Assembly: GCF_008039565.1 (NCBI RefSeq)
Contig: NZ_VDUX01000002.1
Span: forward strand, 496,001-560,000
DNA: 64,000 nucleotides
Direction of reading: 5' to 3'
DNA from: Aeromicrobium terrae
Lineage (GTDB): Bacteria > Actinomycetota > Actinomycetes > Propionibacteriales > Nocardioidaceae
Position numbers and translations under genes: made by a program. Under the pieces are notes generated by a model. It was not told the DNA's origin and did no database searches. It saw only the letters and a list, made by a program, of their open reading frames with translations. Below are positions 1 to 7,212 of the stretch, piece after piece. The stretch's first letter is position 1. Every line of letters starts with the position of its first letter.

Positions 1-621
1 CAGGTCGTCGAACAGGTAGTCGCGGCCGAGCGCCTTGACGTGGGCCTTCGACGGCTCGGGCTCGTCGACGAGCGGGAGCCAGGCGTAGCGGACGAAGCGC
101 GACCCGCCGTCGGCATCGAGGAACCGGAACGCGTGGAACGGGAAGTAGCGGCGGGCCGCGAACCCGACCCGGCTGTTCAGCGCCTTGTTGGTCTCGGGGA
201 AGCGGCGGACGGCCGTCGGGTACTTCGCGACGAAGCTGGGCAGGCGCAGGGCGGCGCCCAGTCCGGGCTTGGAGATCGCGAGGGCGGCGAAGAACCCGTC
301 GACGTCGCGCGACGGGAAGTACGGCAGGGTCTGGGCGAGCAGGTCGGTGCGCGAGCCGTCCGGCAGGACCCAGCTCACGGCCAGGCCGCGGACGTCGGGC
401 GCGTAGTCGGGCACGGTCGGGTCGCCGCCGCCGTTGGAGAAGCGCACCTTGGCCTCGACGGTCTCGCCACTGAGGTGAGCGGCGCGGCAGATCGACGCCG
501 CTTCCGGGGTCGCGGTGAACGTCGCGGTGCAGTGCACGCCCTTGGCGTGGAGGACACGGTGCCCGGCATGGGCACCGAAGCGGGCGTGGATCTTCTCCAG
601 CGCCTCCTCGGGGGTGGTCAT
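1..621 (-). CDS. Catalase-family heme peroxidase (N-terminal part)
   Basis: The reading frame starts at an ATG and runs off the left edge, so only the first 207 residues are present. The segment VLHAKG (His at about residue 25, the likely distal heme histidine) and RFSNGGGDP (Asn at about 63, matching the catalase Asn) followed by DVRGLAV are typical of catalase-like, SrpA-type peroxidases. These are shorter than true catalases and act on hydrogen peroxide or organic peroxides. The gene lies 16 bases after alkB on the same strand, so the two probably share a transcript and the SOS-type promoter upstream of alkB. The C-terminal proximal Tyr ligand lies outside the window, so activity cannot be confirmed. 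Confidence 0.82.
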   Translation of the reverse strand, partial: MTTPEEALEKIHARFGAHAGHRVLHAKGVHCTATFTATPEAASICRAAHLSGETVEAKVRFSNGGGDPTVPDYAPDVRGLAVSWVLPDGSRTDLLAQTLPYFPSRDVDGFFAALAISKPGLGAALRLPSFVAKYPTAVRRFPETNKALNSRVGFAARRYFPFHAFRFLDADGGSRFVRYAWLPLVDEPEPSKAHVKALGRDYLFDDL

Positions 622-637
622 GCGCTGAGACTAGGGC

Positions 638-1261
638 TCAGCGCACGCCGGCGGGACGGAACTGCACGCTGATGCGCGGGCCCACCGGCTTGGCGGTCTT
701 CAGCACCGCGTGCTCCCACGTGCGCTGGCAGGAGCCGCCCATGACGACGAGGTCGCCGTGCCCCAACGTGAAACCACGCTGGGGACCGCCTCCACTGGGG
801 CGGAGCGACAGCCGGCGGTGCTCGCCGAGCGAGAGGATCGCGACCATGGTGTCCTCCAGCCGCCCCCGGCCGATGCGGTCGCCGTGCCACGCGACGCTGT
901 CGCGGCCGTCGCGGTAGTAGCAGAGGCCGGCGGTGCGGAACGGCTCACCGAGCTCGGGACCGTAGTGTGCCGAGAGCGCCTCGCGCGCCTCGACGAGCAC
1001 CGGGTCGGGCAGCTCGGTCTGCTCGTCGTAGAAGCACAGCAGGCGGGGCACGTCGACGACGTTGTCGTACATCTCGCGCCGCTCCGCCCGCCACGGCACC
1101 TCGGACTGCAGCCGGAGGAATAGCTCGTCCGCCCCGGTCATCCAGCCTGGCCGGACGTCGACCCACGCGCCGCGCGACAGCTCGTGCCGTTCGACCCTGG
1201 CGCCCAGGGCACCGAGCGACGGCGCGGTGTCGCCGTCGAGGAGCGAGCCCTGGAAGAACAT
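638..1261 (-). CDS. alkB: AlkB-type 2-oxoglutarate/Fe(II) DNA dealkylase
   Basis: A 207-residue protein with the AlkB iron triad: WHGDR gives His126 and Asp128, and TWEHAV gives His184. RISVQFR supplies the Arg pair (196, 202) that binds 2-oxoglutarate. AlkB enzymes oxidatively remove methyl groups from 1-methyladenine and 3-methylcytosine in DNA and RNA. Length is normal for the family. A -10-like TAGGAT ends six bases before the ATG, so the mRNA is probably leaderless. A GAAC-N4-GTTC element lies just upstream, suggesting LexA control. The catalase-like gene follows closely, so the pair looks like a damage-response operon. Confidence 0.92.
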   Translation of the reverse strand: MFFQGSLLDGDTAPSLGALGARVERHELSRGAWVDVRPGWMTGADELFLRLQSEVPWRAERREMYDNVVDVPRLLCFYDEQTELPDPVLVEAREALSAHYGPELGEPFRTAGLCYYRDGRDSVAWHGDRIGRGRLEDTMVAILSLGEHRRLSLRPSGGGPQRGFTLGHGDLVVMGGSCQRTWEHAVLKTAKPVGPRISVQFRPAGVR

Positions 1262-1267
1262 GACCCG

Positions 1268-1273
1268 ATCCTA
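1268..1273 (-). promoter_or_regulatory. Likely -10 element of alkB (leaderless promoter)
   Basis: On the minus strand TAGGAT stands six bases before the alkB ATG, which puts the expected transcription start at or next to the start codon. No Shine-Dalgarno sequence precedes the ATG. No good -35 is visible. Confidence 0.5.
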
Positions 1274-1280
1274 GGTCTTT

Positions 1281-1296
1281 TCGAACGGATGTTCTA
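1281..1296. promoter_or_regulatory. Putative LexA (SOS) box upstream of alkB
   Basis: The sequence TCGAACGGATGTTCTA contains GAAC-N4-GTTC, the core of the Gram-positive/actinobacterial LexA box (consensus CGAAC-N4-GTTCG). It is upstream of the alkB -10 and overlaps the stop codon of the ABC permease gene. Position and sequence fit SOS control of alkB and the following catalase-like gene. One outer base departs from the ideal consensus. Confidence 0.6.
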
Positions 1297-2868
1297 GGTC
1301 GTGATCACGTCGCGCCGCCGGAAGCCCAGCTGCCCGGCCACGCTCAGGGCCAGCGCGACGGCGGCGACGACGAGCACCGGCGTCCACGCCAGGGGCTCGG
1401 ACGGGGTGAGTGCGAGCTCGTCGAACGGGGAGAGCCCGCGCAGCCAGCCGGGGAAGCGCAGGATCTCGGCGAAGAACATCACGACGGCGCAGAACGCCAG
1501 GGCGATCCAGGCCAGGAAGGTGCGGCCGGGCAGCAGCCCGTGCAGGGCCCGGGCCAGACCGCCGAGCAGCAGCGTCGGCGCGAGGTACGGGAGCGTCGCG
1601 AGGAGGTAGTCGTCGATGGCGCCCGCGTCGCCGGTCACCATCGCGAACCCGAGGCCCAGGCCGAGGCCGCCGGCGATGAGCACGGCCGCCGTGCCGAGCA
1701 CCGTCACCGCGACGTGGCCGAGCAGCCAGGTCCGTCGCGGCAGCGCGGTGGCGAGCAGCGTCTCCAGCCGTCCACCGTCCTCCTCGCCGTGCGGGCGCAG
1801 CGCCGAGGAGATGGTGAAGCCGGACCCGATCACCGCGAGGGTGACGATGGTGAACGCGTAGAAGGCGTCGACGACGTCGGTGCCGCCCTGGAGCAGGTCC
1901 TGGGAGAACTCGGAGTCGCCGAGCAGGTCCTTCACGTCGCGGCCGATCGAGCCGTAGCTGAGGCCGAGCAGGAAGATGCCCGCGGTCCAGCCGACGACCG
2001 ACCCGCGCTGCAGTCGCCAGGCGAACCCGAACGCGCTGTGCAGGTCGCGCCCGGCCCGGGCCGGACCGGGACGCGACGGCCACAGCCCCGAGCCGACGTC
2101 ACGACGGCCGAACAGGTGCAGGGCTGCCGCGACGGTGACGGCGAAGGCGAGCACCGGGATGACCGCCGGCCACCACCGGTCCCCGGAGAACGGGTGCATC
2201 GCCTGTCCCCAGCCGATCGGCGACAGCCAGGACAGGCCGTTCTCCGTGACGTCGCCGACGGCGCGCAGCACGTACGCGACGGCGATGACGGCGCCGGTGA
2301 TGCCGTACATCGCCCGGGTGCCGTCGGTGAGCTGCGCGGCGACCAGGGCGGCGCCGGTGAAGACGAGGCCGGTGAGCGTCAGGGCGACGCCGATCGACAC
2401 GCAGCCCTCGGCGTCGAGTCCGTAGGCCAGCAGGCTGATCGTGGTCAGCGCGCCCATGGCCACGTTCGCCGTGGCGGCCACCACGAGGGCGGCGACGACC
2501 GGGGCGTGCCGGCCGACCGCCGCGGATCGCACCAGCTCGTCGCGGCCGGACTCCTCCTCGGCACGGGTGTGACGGCCGACGACGAACATGCTCATCAGCC
2601 CGGCCACGATCGCCCCGAACGCCATCGCCTGCCAGGCGACCTGGCCGCCGACCGTGTTGAGCGCACGCGCGGGACCGGCCATCGCGATGAACGCCGCGTT
2701 GTCCGCCATGCTCGCGGCCGCCTTGTCGAACTCGGCCTGGGTGGAGTAGAGCCCGTCGGCGCTCGGCGCCTGCGAGTAGTAGAGCAGAGCGCCGCCCGCC
2801 ACCCACCACAGCAGCATCCAGCGATCGCGCCGCAGGAACGTCCGGACGAAGAGCCCGACGCCGGTCAC
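1294..2868 (-). CDS. ABC transporter permease, multidrug/polyketide exporter type
   Basis: A 524-residue polytopic membrane protein that begins with an [11 protein letters not shown] segment and then alternates long hydrophobic stretches in two similar halves, as in the large permeases of tetronasin/polyether-type ABC exporters. It has no ATPase motif and must pair with the ATP-binding protein encoded just upstream; the two genes overlap by GTGA, so translation is coupled. The divergent GbsR/MarR-type gene is the likely regulator. The substrate cannot be read from sequence; export of a hydrophobic toxic compound is inferred from the family. Confidence 0.85.
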   Translation of the reverse strand: MTGVGLFVRTFLRRDRWMLLWWVAGGALLYYSQAPSADGLYSTQAEFDKAAASMADNAAFIAMAGPARALNTVGGQVAWQAMAFGAIVAGLMSMFVVGRHTRAEEESGRDELVRSAAVGRHAPVVAALVVAATANVAMGALTTISLLAYGLDAEGCVSIGVALTLTGLVFTGAALVAAQLTDGTRAMYGITGAVIAVAYVLRAVGDVTENGLSWLSPIGWGQAMHPFSGDRWWPAVIPVLAFAVTVAAALHLFGRRDVGSGLWPSRPGPARAGRDLHSAFGFAWRLQRGSVVGWTAGIFLLGLSYGSIGRDVKDLLGDSEFSQDLLQGGTDVVDAFYAFTIVTLAVIGSGFTISSALRPHGEEDGGRLETLLATALPRRTWLLGHVAVTVLGTAAVLIAGGLGLGLGFAMVTGDAGAIDDYLLATLPYLAPTLLLGGLARALHGLLPGRTFLAWIALAFCAVVMFFAEILRFPGWLRGLSPFDELALTPSEPLAWTPVLVVAAVALALSVAGQLGFRRRDVITT

Positions 2869-3758
2869 GAGGCGTCCTGCAGGTCGTCGCCGTAGTGGCG
2901 CAGGAACAGCTCCTCGAGCGTCGGCGGCTGGCTGGTGAGGGTTCGGATCCCGCCGCGGCCGAGCGCCGCGATCGCCGGGCCGAGCTCATCGGTGTCGACC
3001 TCGAAGCGGACCCGGCTGCCCTCGACGACGAGGTCGTGCACGCCGCTGAGACCGTCGAGCGACGGGACGTCGTCGAGCTCGGCGGCCACCGACGTGCGGG
3101 TCAGGTGGCGCAGCTCGGCGAGCGAGCCCGACTCCACGGTCCGGCCGGCGCGGATGATGCTGACCCGGTCGCAGAGGCGCTCCACCTCGGCGAGGATGTG
3201 GCTGCTCAGCAGCACCGAGCGGCCCTCGTCGCGGAACTCGTCGATGCAGTCGGTGAACACCGCCTCCATCAGCGGGTCGAGCCCGGAGGTCGGCTCGTCC
3301 AGCACGAGCAGCTCGACGTCGGACGCGAGCGCCGCGACGAGCGCGACCTTCTGCCGGTTGCCCTTGGAGTAGGTGCGGCCCTTCTTGGTGGGGTCCAGCT
3401 CGAACCGCTCGATCAGGCGGGCGCGCCGCTTCTCGTCGAGCCCGCCGCGGAGCCGGCCGAGCAGGTCGATGACCTCGCCGCCGCTGAGCCCGGGCCACAG
3501 GTTCACGTCACCCGGCACGTAGGCCAGGCGACGGTGCAGGGCCGCGGCGTCGCGCCACGGGTCGCCGCCGAACAGACGGACCGTCCCGGCGTCCGCCCGC
3601 AGCAGTCCGAGCAGCACGCGGATGGTGGTGGACTTGCCGGCCCCGTTCGGCCCGAGGAAGCCGTGCACCTCGCCGGTGCGGACCGCCAGGTCGAGCCCGT
3701 CCAGGGCGACGGTGGAGCCGAACGTCTTGCGGAGCCCCTCGATCTCGATGACATCCAT
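2865..3758 (-). CDS. ABC transporter ATP-binding protein
   Basis: A 297-residue ATPase with Walker [10 protein letters not shown] (about 36-44), Walker B LVLDEP (151-156) and an H-loop in SSHIL. The signature motif is the variant YSKGNRQK rather than LSGGQ, which is common in DrrA/CcmA-like exporters. A C-terminal extension of about 80 residues is typical of that group. It energises the downstream permease. The start is an ATG shortly after the intergenic inverted repeats shared with the divergent regulator, which suggests repression from that site. Confidence 0.92.
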   Translation of the reverse strand: MDVIEIEGLRKTFGSTVALDGLDLAVRTGEVHGFLGPNGAGKSTTIRVLLGLLRADAGTVRLFGGDPWRDAAALHRRLAYVPGDVNLWPGLSGGEVIDLLGRLRGGLDEKRRARLIERFELDPTKKGRTYSKGNRQKVALVAALASDVELLVLDEPTSGLDPLMEAVFTDCIDEFRDEGRSVLLSSHILAEVERLCDRVSIIRAGRTVESGSLAELRHLTRTSVAAELDDVPSLDGLSGVHDLVVEGSRVRFEVDTDELGPAIAALGRGGIRTLTSQPPTLEELFLRHYGDDLQDAS

Positions 3759-3777
3759 GACTCCGACCGTACGCCTG

Positions 3778-3810
3778 TTTCACAGATTCGTGAAATATCT
3801 GAACTCTGTG
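3778..3810. promoter_or_regulatory. Nested inverted repeats, putative operator of the GbsR/MarR-type regulator
   Basis: The 74-base gap between two divergent genes holds a perfect repeat TTTCAC-N6-GTGAAA (3778-3795). Overlapping it is CACAGA-N18-TCTGTG (3781-3786 and 3805-3810). The AT-rich symmetric site lies between the ABC exporter genes and the regulator, the normal place for an autoregulatory operator. Binding is inferred. Confidence 0.6.
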
Positions 3811-3832
3811 ACATGTGCCCTACGATGGGGCC

Positions 3833-4294
3833 ATGACGACCAAGGCGGAGCGGCACGCCGCGTGGGTCGAGGACGTCGGGATCCTGCTCGCCGACATGGG
3901 CATCCCGCGCATGGGGGCCAAGGCGTTCGCCGCCTTGCTGACCGCGCCGGAGGAGGGCCTGACGGCCCGTGAGCTCGGCGAGCGGATCAGTGCCAGCCCG
4001 GCCGCCATCAGCGGTGCGATGAAGCTGCTGACCCAGTTCCGGATGGTGCGCCGCACCCGCCGCCCAGGTGAGCGTGCCGACCGCTTCACGATCGGCGAGA
4101 ACTTCTGGGAGCAGGCGATCGAGGCCGAGATGCAGGCGTACGGCCCGATGATCGACACCGTCCAGCGCGGCCTCGACGAGCTGGACCTCAGCCCGGCCGC
4201 CCGCGACCGGATGACCGAGACCCGCGACTTCCTCGCGTTCTTCACCGAGGAGATGCCGCGGCTCATCGAGCGATGGGAGAAGCGACGTGGCTGA
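3833..4294 (+). CDS. GbsR/MarR-family winged-helix transcriptional regulator
   Basis: A 153-residue protein. Residues about 20-90 carry a winged helix: LTARELGERISASPAAISGAMKLL is the helix-turn-helix, and RRTRRPGERADRFTIG is the basic wing. The C-terminal half is helical and probably dimerises. The layout matches regulators that sit divergently to ABC drug exporters and repress them. I chose the ATG at MTTKAERH; an upstream GTG in frame would place the start within the operator region. The next small gene overlaps its end by eight bases. Confidence 0.88.
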   Translation: MTTKAERHAAWVEDVGILLADMGIPRMGAKAFAALLTAPEEGLTARELGERISASPAAISGAMKLLTQFRMVRRTRRPGERADRFTIGENFWEQAIEAEMQAYGPMIDTVQRGLDELDLSPAARDRMTETRDFLAFFTEEMPRLIERWEKRRG

Positions 4295-4586
4295 CGCCAC
4301 CACCTCATGGGACGAGCTGCTCGACGCGCTGGACCACGCGGTCGCGGCGCCCGACCGGCCGGTCGACCCGGCGGAGATCGCACGACTGGTCCGCCAGGGG
4401 ATGGACGAGGGATCGGTCGACCGCGAGCTCGACCCCGAGGCGTGCGGCCGCTGGATCGCCGCCCTCACCCGGACGCACGCGGCCGTCGTGGCCGAGCACC
4501 CGGACCTCGACTCCGACACCGAGCTGGCGCTGCTCCGGGTCGTCGTGACGCGCTGGCTGCACCCACGCCGGCTGGATCGGGACTAG
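4287..4586 (+). CDS. Small hypothetical protein, coupled to the regulator gene
   Basis: A 99-residue, mostly helical, acidic soluble protein with no motif I recognise. It starts with GTG inside the end of the regulator gene, which implies translational coupling and shared expression. Its TAG stop lies inside the left arm of a long inverted repeat. It may be an accessory of the regulator/exporter group, but no function can be given. Confidence 0.6.
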   Translation: MADATTSWDELLDALDHAVAAPDRPVDPAEIARLVRQGMDEGSVDRELDPEACGRWIAALTRTHAAVVAEHPDLDSDTELALLRVVVTRWLHPRRLDRD

Positions 4587-4752
4587 GGCGTGCCTGGCAG
4601 ACCCGCGCAGTCGATCCGGGCGTCATCCGCGCCCGGCTGACGAGGCCGAGGTCCGAAGCCATACCGGGTGTTGTCTCGCGAGGGCCGAGAACGACGTCAG
4701 CCGGGATGCGGGGGCGTCCGGGCGGCGCGGGGGTCTGCCAGGCACGCCCTAG
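4583..4752. repeat. Long inverted repeat between convergent genes
   Basis: Two perfect 22-base arms (4583-4604 and 4731-4752, core GGGCGTGCCTGGCAG) enclose about 126 bases. A second pair, CCCGGCTGACG/CGTCAGCCGGG (4632-4642, 4695-4705), is nested inside, and the sequence between the two pairs is also partly complementary. Each outer arm contains the TAG stop of one of the two convergent genes. It could fold as one long hairpin and act as a bidirectional terminator, or be a decayed miniature mobile element. No coding frame is supported inside. Confidence 0.75.
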
Positions 4753-5009
4753 CTGCTCCCGCGCAGCTGCGCGAGGTAGACCAGCGCGGCGACGGTGCCG
4801 ACGAGGTTCAGCAGGCCGAGGGGGTTCCAGTCGATGGCGTGCACCGCGACGGTGAGGCCGAGGACCACCAGCCAGGTGGTGCGCGGCCACGTGCCGACGG
4901 CGACGAACTTCGCGTCGCCGCGGGCCACGCAGTCGACCAGCGCCACGAGCTTCACGACGAACAGGACGATCGTGAGCACGAGCGCCAGGGAGCTCTGCAC
5001 CTCGAACAC
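4749..5009 (-). CDS. DUF2516 family small membrane protein
   Basis: An 86-residue protein with two or three hydrophobic segments (about 8-28, 42-60 and 64-80) and the pattern VDCVARGDAKF...GTWPRTTWLVVLGL seen in actinobacterial DUF2516 proteins. Its function is unknown. It follows the HbhA-like gene, as Rv0476 follows hbhA in M. tuberculosis. A strong hairpin separates it from that gene, so it may be expressed partly on its own. Confidence 0.78.
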   Translation of the reverse strand: MFEVQSSLALVLTIVLFVVKLVALVDCVARGDAKFVAVGTWPRTTWLVVLGLTVAVHAIDWNPLGLLNLVGTVAALVYLAQLRGSS

Positions 5010-5033
5010 GCGAGCAGGCTACCAACGCGACGA

Positions 5034-5071
5034 CGGGCCCCTCCCCGTCCCGGAGGACGGTGAGGGGCCCG
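5034..5071 (-). terminator. Strong GC-rich hairpin after the HbhA-like gene
   Basis: CGGGCCCCTC pairs with GAGGGGCCCG, and the inner CCGTCC pairs with GGACGG, giving a stem of about 17 pairs with one mismatch and a four-base loop. It starts about 19 bases after the HbhA-like stop codon. There is no clear T-run, as is usual for actinobacterial terminators. Confidence 0.7.
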
Positions 5072-5089
5072 TGCTGACGGTGCCGGAGG

Positions 5090-5665
5090 TCAGGCCTTCT
5101 TGGCCGGGGCCTTCTTGGCGGTCGTCTTCTTGGCGGTCGTCTTCTTGGCCGGGGCCTTCTTGGCCGCGGTCTTCTTGGCCGGAGCCTTCTTCGCGGTCGT
5201 CTTCTTGGCCGTCGACGAGGACGAGGTGGACTTCGCGGCGGTGGACTTCGCCGGGGTCTTCTTCGCCGTCTTCTTGGCCGGACGCTTCGTCACCTTGGAC
5301 ACGGTGGCGCGGGCCTCGTCGAGGAGCTCCTCGGCGCGCTTCTGCACGTCGCCACGGGCGTCCTCGGCGCGCTTGCGCAGGTCCTTGACGTTCTTCTTGG
5401 CGTCCTTGCGGAGGCTCTCGACGAGCTTCTCGGCACGCTTCTGGACGTTCTCGAGGTTCAGCTCACGAGCCTGCGCGACGAGCTCCTCGGCCTTCTTGAC
5501 GAGCTCGTCGTAGCTGGCGGTGGCGCGGCTGCGCGAGGTCGCGGCGATATCGCCGGCGCTCTTGCGGGCCGAGTCCACGTCGAGGTTCTTGAGCGTGTCG
5601 GTGAGCTTCTTGAGGTCGTCGCGCAGCGAGTTGAGCTGCGTGTTGATCTGATCGGTGATGGTCAT
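5090..5665 (-). CDS. HbhA-like lysine-rich coiled-coil protein
   Basis: A 191-residue protein. Residues about 1-125 form a charged helical coiled coil (heptad-like [17 protein letters not shown]). The last 65 residues are a lysine/alanine/proline repeat tail ([16 protein letters not shown]). This is the architecture of mycobacterial heparin-binding haemagglutinin, a surface/cytosolic protein that binds glycosaminoglycans and lipid inclusions; a histone-like role for the tail is an alternative. Its ATG overlaps the XRE regulator stop by four bases, and DUF2516 follows, the same order as Rv0474-Rv0476. Confidence 0.8.
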   Translation of the reverse strand: MTITDQINTQLNSLRDDLKKLTDTLKNLDVDSARKSAGDIAATSRSRATASYDELVKKAEELVAQARELNLENVQKRAEKLVESLRKDAKKNVKDLRKRAEDARGDVQKRAEELLDEARATVSKVTKRPAKKTAKKTPAKSTAAKSTSSSSTAKKTTAKKAPAKKTAAKKAPAKKTTAKKTTAKKAPAKKA

Positions 5666-6072
5666 GTCTTCTCCTGGTTGGCTTCGGTGACCACTTCGGC
5701 AAGTTCTTCGTCCTGTGCGACATCGCTGCCGACGAACGAGCGGTAGATGTCGAGCAGCGCCGTCTTCTGTCGCTCTGTCAGTCGAGTGTCGAGCGCGATG
5801 GCGTCCTCCACCATCCGAGCCCCACTCTCGTCGAGATCGAGGATCCCGGCCCTGACGTACAGCGACTCGGCGGAGATCCGCAGCGCCTTGGCGATCTGCT
5901 GCAGCACCTCTGCCGACGGACGACGCAGCCCCCGCTCGATCTGGCTGAGGTACGGATTGGAAACCTCCGACTGCTCAGCCAGCTGTCGCAACGACATCTG
6001 CGCCTGGCGTCGCTGCTCGCGCAAGTAGTCGCCGAGGGTCTCGACGGTCTTCGCACCGGGCAGCTTGGCCAT
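5662..6072 (-). CDS. XRE-family helix-turn-helix regulator (Rv0474-like)
   Basis: A 136-residue protein. Residues about 12-70 form a Cro/C1 helix-turn-helix: [22 protein letters not shown], then [11 protein letters not shown] and [13 protein letters not shown]. The C-terminal part is an acidic helical domain of unknown role. It is the first gene of the XRE/HbhA/DUF2516 group and is coupled to the HbhA-like gene by ATGA. Repeated GCAAGCA words immediately upstream of its ATG look like an autoregulatory site. Confidence 0.88.
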   Translation of the reverse strand: MAKLPGAKTVETLGDYLREQRRQAQMSLRQLAEQSEVSNPYLSQIERGLRRPSAEVLQQIAKALRISAESLYVRAGILDLDESGARMVEDAIALDTRLTERQKTALLDIYRSFVGSDVAQDEELAEVVTEANQEKT

Positions 6073-6082
6073 GTCTTCATCC

Positions 6083-6110
6083 TGCTTGCAAAAGCAAGCA
6101 AATGCAAGCA
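6083..6110. promoter_or_regulatory. Putative operator of the XRE regulator
   Basis: TGCTTGC-AAAA-GCAAGCA is a perfect 7+4+7 inverted repeat, followed by a third GCAAGCA whose spacing from the second is exactly ten bases. The block begins about ten bases upstream of the regulator start codon. A repressor site for the adjacent XRE protein is inferred from position and symmetry. Confidence 0.55.
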
Positions 6111-6151
6111 GTGCAGCATGCGAGGTGGGTCACACGTGCGGACGTTCCAGG

Positions 6152-7081
6152 TCAGAACGCGGGTCGGACCTCGCCGACCTGCTTGCCGCCGCCCAGCACG
6201 GCGGGCCGCTCGGTGAGCACGTCCCCCTCGACGCCGGCGAGCTCGAGCACGCGGTGCGCGGCGACGAAGAGCGCCCGCTCCCCGCCGTCCTCGATCTTGA
6301 GCGCCACCGCGGACCCGTCGGCCAGGCCCATCACCAGGACGCTCTCGGCGCCGGACTTCACCAGCAGGCCGGGCACCGCCTGGGCGAGGCGGAGGTCGTC
6401 GCGCCGCGTGCCGCTGACCTGCTCGGGGTGGGCGAGCATGGCGTCGACGAGCCGACGCTCGGGTGTGCCGTCGGCCGCGCCGCGCACCCGGGCGGTGGCG
6501 CGCGCCAGCTGGAGCAGCGACGTGGCGAGCAGCGGCGCCCCGCAGCCGTCCACGCCGACGACCGCGGGCGGCCCGTCGGTCAGGTCCGTGAACGCCCCCG
6601 TGATGACCTGCTGGAGCGGATGGGCCGGATCGAGGTAGGTCTCGGTGGGCCAGTCGTTCACGACGCAGGTGAGCAGCATCGCCGCGTGCTTGCCCGAGCA
6701 GTCCATCCGGATCGGCAGGCGCTCCTCCCCCGCGCGGATCACGGCGGCGTGCTCGGCCGGGTCGAGCGGGTACGACGGCGGCGTCTGCAGGGCGGACTCG
6801 TCGAGCCCTGCCCGCGCGAGGATCGCCCGCACTCCGTCGAGGTGGAACGGCTCGGCCGAGTGGCTGGAGGCGGCCAGGGCCAGCTCGGGTCCCTCGAGCG
6901 GGAGCCCGGCGCGCAGCATGCCTACCGCCTGGAACGGCTTGTTCGACGACCGTGGGAACACGACCGTGCCGGGCTCCCCGATCGACCACACGACGTCACC
7001 GGCGGCGTCGACTCGCACAGCGACCCCTCGGTGACGGCTCTCCACGAGCCCGGATCGCTCCACCTCCACCAACACGTCCAT
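6152..7081 (-). CDS. L-asparaginase II (AnsA-like, PF06089)
   Basis: A 309-residue enzyme of the Rhizobium-type asparaginase II family, unrelated to the common type I/II enzymes. Characteristic segments are RSSNKPFQAVGM (about 44-55), SSHSAEPFH and MDCSGKHAAML. It hydrolyses asparagine to aspartate and ammonia in the cytoplasm; no signal peptide is present. It is a single gene and shows no operon partner. The last 79 bases before the XRE gene hold that gene's promoter and operator. Confidence 0.88.
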   Translation of the reverse strand: MDVLVEVERSGLVESRHRGVAVRVDAAGDVVWSIGEPGTVVFPRSSNKPFQAVGMLRAGLPLEGPELALAASSHSAEPFHLDGVRAILARAGLDESALQTPPSYPLDPAEHAAVIRAGEERLPIRMDCSGKHAAMLLTCVVNDWPTETYLDPAHPLQQVITGAFTDLTDGPPAVVGVDGCGAPLLATSLLQLARATARVRGAADGTPERRLVDAMLAHPEQVSGTRRDDLRLAQAVPGLLVKSGAESVLVMGLADGSAVALKIEDGGERALFVAAHRVLELAGVEGDVLTERPAVLGGGKQVGEVRPAF

Positions 7082-7212
7082 GCGGCCACCCTACGGTCCG
7101 CCACACACGTCCCAGGAGTCCAATTTCTTCCCAACTGCCACAGATTCCGGGTAGCCTCGGGGGACTGGTCGTGCGCACTCGGGCGCATCTTCCCCCACCA
7201 GTGAGGATCCTC

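Noticed and set aside
40..672. Plus-strand frame across the left edge.
   Set aside because: It is the shadow of the catalase-like gene; the minus frame has VLHAKG and RFSNGGG motifs.
1540..2895. A 451-residue open frame on the plus strand opposite the ABC permease gene.
   Set aside because: It is rich in Arg, Glu and Gly with no domain, has no ribosome site, and overlaps a gene with clear membrane-protein composition. High GC makes such antisense frames common.
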